In this document: piece by piece, positions 62,358 to 64,000 of the stretch
How positions within the stretch are numbered: the stretch's first letter is position 1
Layout: each line of letters starts with the position of its first letter
Origin: Sarcomyxa edulis
Lineage: Eukaryota > Basidiomycota > Agaricomycetes > Agaricales > Mycenaceae
Direction of reading: 5' to 3'
Assembly (NCBI GenBank): GCA_009761415.1
Contig: QUOL01000005.1
Coordinates: 248,001 to 312,000 of the forward strand
DNA length: 64,000 nt
Made by a program: the position numbers and the translations under genes
Notes under the pieces: model-generated
What the model was told of the DNA's origin: nothing
What the model saw: only the letters and a program-made list of their open reading frames with translations
Databases searched by the model: none

Positions 62358-63773
62358 ATGACATACAAGGCTCCCCGAGTTCGCGCCAGCGAAGCCATCG
62401 ATCTCATCCTCGATCTCCCTACAGAGACCCTGGAACAGATCCTCGAATACCTTGGAACGGATGAACTCTACTCCGTCGCATTACTATGCAGGAGACTCCA
62501 TTACCTCGCCCTCCCAATGTATCTAACCCGGTGCGGCGTCACCCTATCTTCAACCGCCTTAGAGCTCGACGACGATACCGTCCAAGCCATCCCCGGCCTC
62601 CGCATAGCGGGGTTCCTGCACTCGGTGAAACGACTGTCCTACAGGTTCGGACGTCGTGGGCCCGATACCTGGATAAAGATCGAAGGGCTCATCCGTCTCG
62701 TATCCAAGCTCAGCAGCGTCGAGATCGTGCAACTCGAATTCGCGGAGGTCCACGATACATGGGCCTCTGACCCCAAGGAACGCAACGAAAAGGTGGAATC
62801 GGGCGCTTCGGCGGTGGAAAGACTCTTGGATTTGCTTTTGAACAAGTCTTGTGAGGATCTGACCATTGATGATAGGTCGTTCCTCGTTTTCTGTCTTCCC
62901 GGGTCTACACCCAATCGGAATCTTAGAATCAGCCCGCATACACCGTTTCCGAAACCCAATCTTTTGAAATCGTTCAAGATACACGGGTGTATGTTGCGGA
63001 ACCCGCGGTTACGCGATTGGTCTATTAACACCCTTAACTCGTCTCTCGTCTCCACACTATTCATCGAAAACTTGGAACCTCCCGAGTTATGGATCGCTTT
63101 CGTGCCTCACGTCAATCTACCCAATCTAACAGAACTAAGCATCGGCGTCGTCATATACACCCAACCTGAATTCCTCCACTTCCTATACCGCCATCCCCGC
63201 ATCGCAACACTAACCATCACTGACGCCTCAAGCGAGCAACTCCGTCCCCTACCGCGTCTCTTCCCCAACTTCCTCCTCCCAGACCTGACAAGCCTAACCG
63301 CCCCCCTCGCATGTATCGCTCAATTCCTCCGCATCGCCGATGTCCTACCCAGTCTCCGCCATGTCACCGTCTCCGTCTCAGGTGACATTGAAGGCTTCGG
63401 ACGCGTCCCACCCACCGTCGCACACCGTCTTAAATCCGTCAATCTCTCCCTCGTACTCGCAGCTACGTACACGTGGAGACCAGACGGGCTCCCGCGGATG
63501 GGTGATATTTCCGTTTTGAGGTATATCAAAAGTATGGAGGTGCTCCTTCCTCCGTCCTTGGAGATCGGTATCTCCGGGCTTCTTATTAGGTTGAGGGAGT
63601 TGAGGACGTTGGAGTATCTTATCTTCTCGCATAGGCCGAGCGAAATTGAGGAGGAGGAGTTTGAGCCGTTTATGCAGTCTATCTGCGCGGCGTGTCCGGC
63701 GTTGAAGATGATTGATGTAGGAGGGGATGTGTATGAATGTGTGGGCAGTGGGGTTATGCCTTCTCTGAGATAA
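62358..63773 (+). CDS. F-box protein with LRR-like C-terminal region (copy 3)
   Basis: Intronless, 471 residues. The F-box reads DLPTETLEQILEYLGTDELY, SVALLCRRLHYLALPMYLTR, close to copy 1 at 54782-56250 (LPNETLLYLLEYL, LALLSRRLNHLALPVY). The remainder has leucine-rich beta/alpha segments (LLKSFKIHGCMLRNPRLRDW, LPNLTELSIGVVIYTQPEFL, LPSLRHVTVSV), ending with ACPALKMIDVGG, matching the closing motif of the other copies. Lack of introns, against one or two in its relatives, could reflect intron loss. Presumed SCF substrate receptor; target unknown. Confidence 0.88.
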   Translation: MTYKAPRVRASEAIDLILDLPTETLEQILEYLGTDELYSVALLCRRLHYLALPMYLTRCGVTLSSTALELDDDTVQAIPGLRIAGFLHSVKRLSYRFGRRGPDTWIKIEGLIRLVSKLSSVEIVQLEFAEVHDTWASDPKERNEKVESGASAVERLLDLLLNKSCEDLTIDDRSFLVFCLPGSTPNRNLRISPHTPFPKPNLLKSFKIHGCMLRNPRLRDWSINTLNSSLVSTLFIENLEPPELWIAFVPHVNLPNLTELSIGVVIYTQPEFLHFLYRHPRIATLTITDASSEQLRPLPRLFPNFLLPDLTSLTAPLACIAQFLRIADVLPSLRHVTVSVSGDIEGFGRVPPTVAHRLKSVNLSLVLAATYTWRPDGLPRMGDISVLRYIKSMEVLLPPSLEIGISGLLIRLRELRTLEYLIFSHRPSEIEEEEFEPFMQSICAACPALKMIDVGGDVYECVGSGVMPSLR

Positions 63774-64000
63774 TATGGAATTTTTTTTTACACAAATACA
63801 ATTTTTTGTTTACACGGGTGCGTCATTTCTTGCTTCTACATCGCCTTCCTCCCTCTTTGCTGACATGTCTATGTCTGGGTAGATTTTTTTTCACAGTTCT
63901 ATACGCTTTATTCATCATTCATCTTTCCAATTTACAGGCCCTGCCCACCATCCACACTCTCGGCGCGCTTTCACTATTATTATGTATCCCACCGCTCTTT
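63774..64000. other. 3' flank of copy 3, nothing further seen
   Basis: A T-rich stretch with TTTTTTTTTACA just after the stop is compatible with a 3' untranslated region. No further gene is visible before the window ends. Confidence 0.5.

Overview
The window is nuclear DNA of a filamentous basidiomycete, most likely an agaricomycete. The genes are compact, on both strands, and split by many 50-70 nt introns. TATA boxes sit 35-165 nt upstream of start codons. The protein families point the same way: a highly split GH51 arabinofuranosidase, expanded F-box/LRR genes, a CYP505-type P450:reductase fusion, S8A subtilisins, and a PIF/Harbinger element with a Myb/SANT partner gene. I saw no rRNA, tRNA, CRISPR or prokaryotic features. 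All gene models were spliced by eye and have no transcript support.

Layout. 0-5.7 kb: a 3'-truncated GH51 gene that runs off the left edge, a decayed 5' copy of an acyltransferase gene, and an unrecognised disordered/coiled-coil protein. 5.7-12.2 kb: two divergent housekeeping genes, ELP1 (Elongator scaffold) and EFG1 (rRNA processing), sharing a 214-bp promoter. 12.4-20.1 kb: a minisatellite, a putative single-pass membrane protein, one uncertain gene and long gene-poor stretches. 20.2-31.3 kb: a secreted subtilisin, then a metabolic group of 3-hydroxyacyl-CoA dehydrogenase, a cyclase-family hydrolase, and a divergent self-sufficient fatty-acid P450 (CYP505 type).

31.7-36.6 kb: a 4.9-kb PIF/Harbinger transposon with exact ends (16-bp terminal inverted repeats, AAT target duplication). 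It carries a Myb/SANT-like gene and a transposase gene that lost its 3' half in an internal deletion. A second DNA element of 1253 bp (14-bp inverted repeats, 7-bp ATCCTAA duplication) has inserted into its right arm and carries decayed ORFs of its own. 36.7-38.2 kb: an intact intronless BAHD-like acyltransferase. The pseudogene at 2.2-2.7 kb is a copy of it, including its promoter.

38.2-49 kb: mostly gene-poor, with a SulP sulfate transporter at 41.9-44.9 kb. 49-64 kb: a molybdenum-cofactor-sulfurase-like PLP enzyme with a predicted N-myristoylation signal, the vesicle tether USO1, three related F-box/LRR-like genes, one unrecognised protein and an aldo-keto reductase.

The least ordinary features are the nested transposons, the run of tiny exons (17, 9 and 3 nt) inferred in the GH51 gene, the myristoylation-like start of the Moco-sulfurase-like protein, and the promoter-inclusive acyltransferase duplication.
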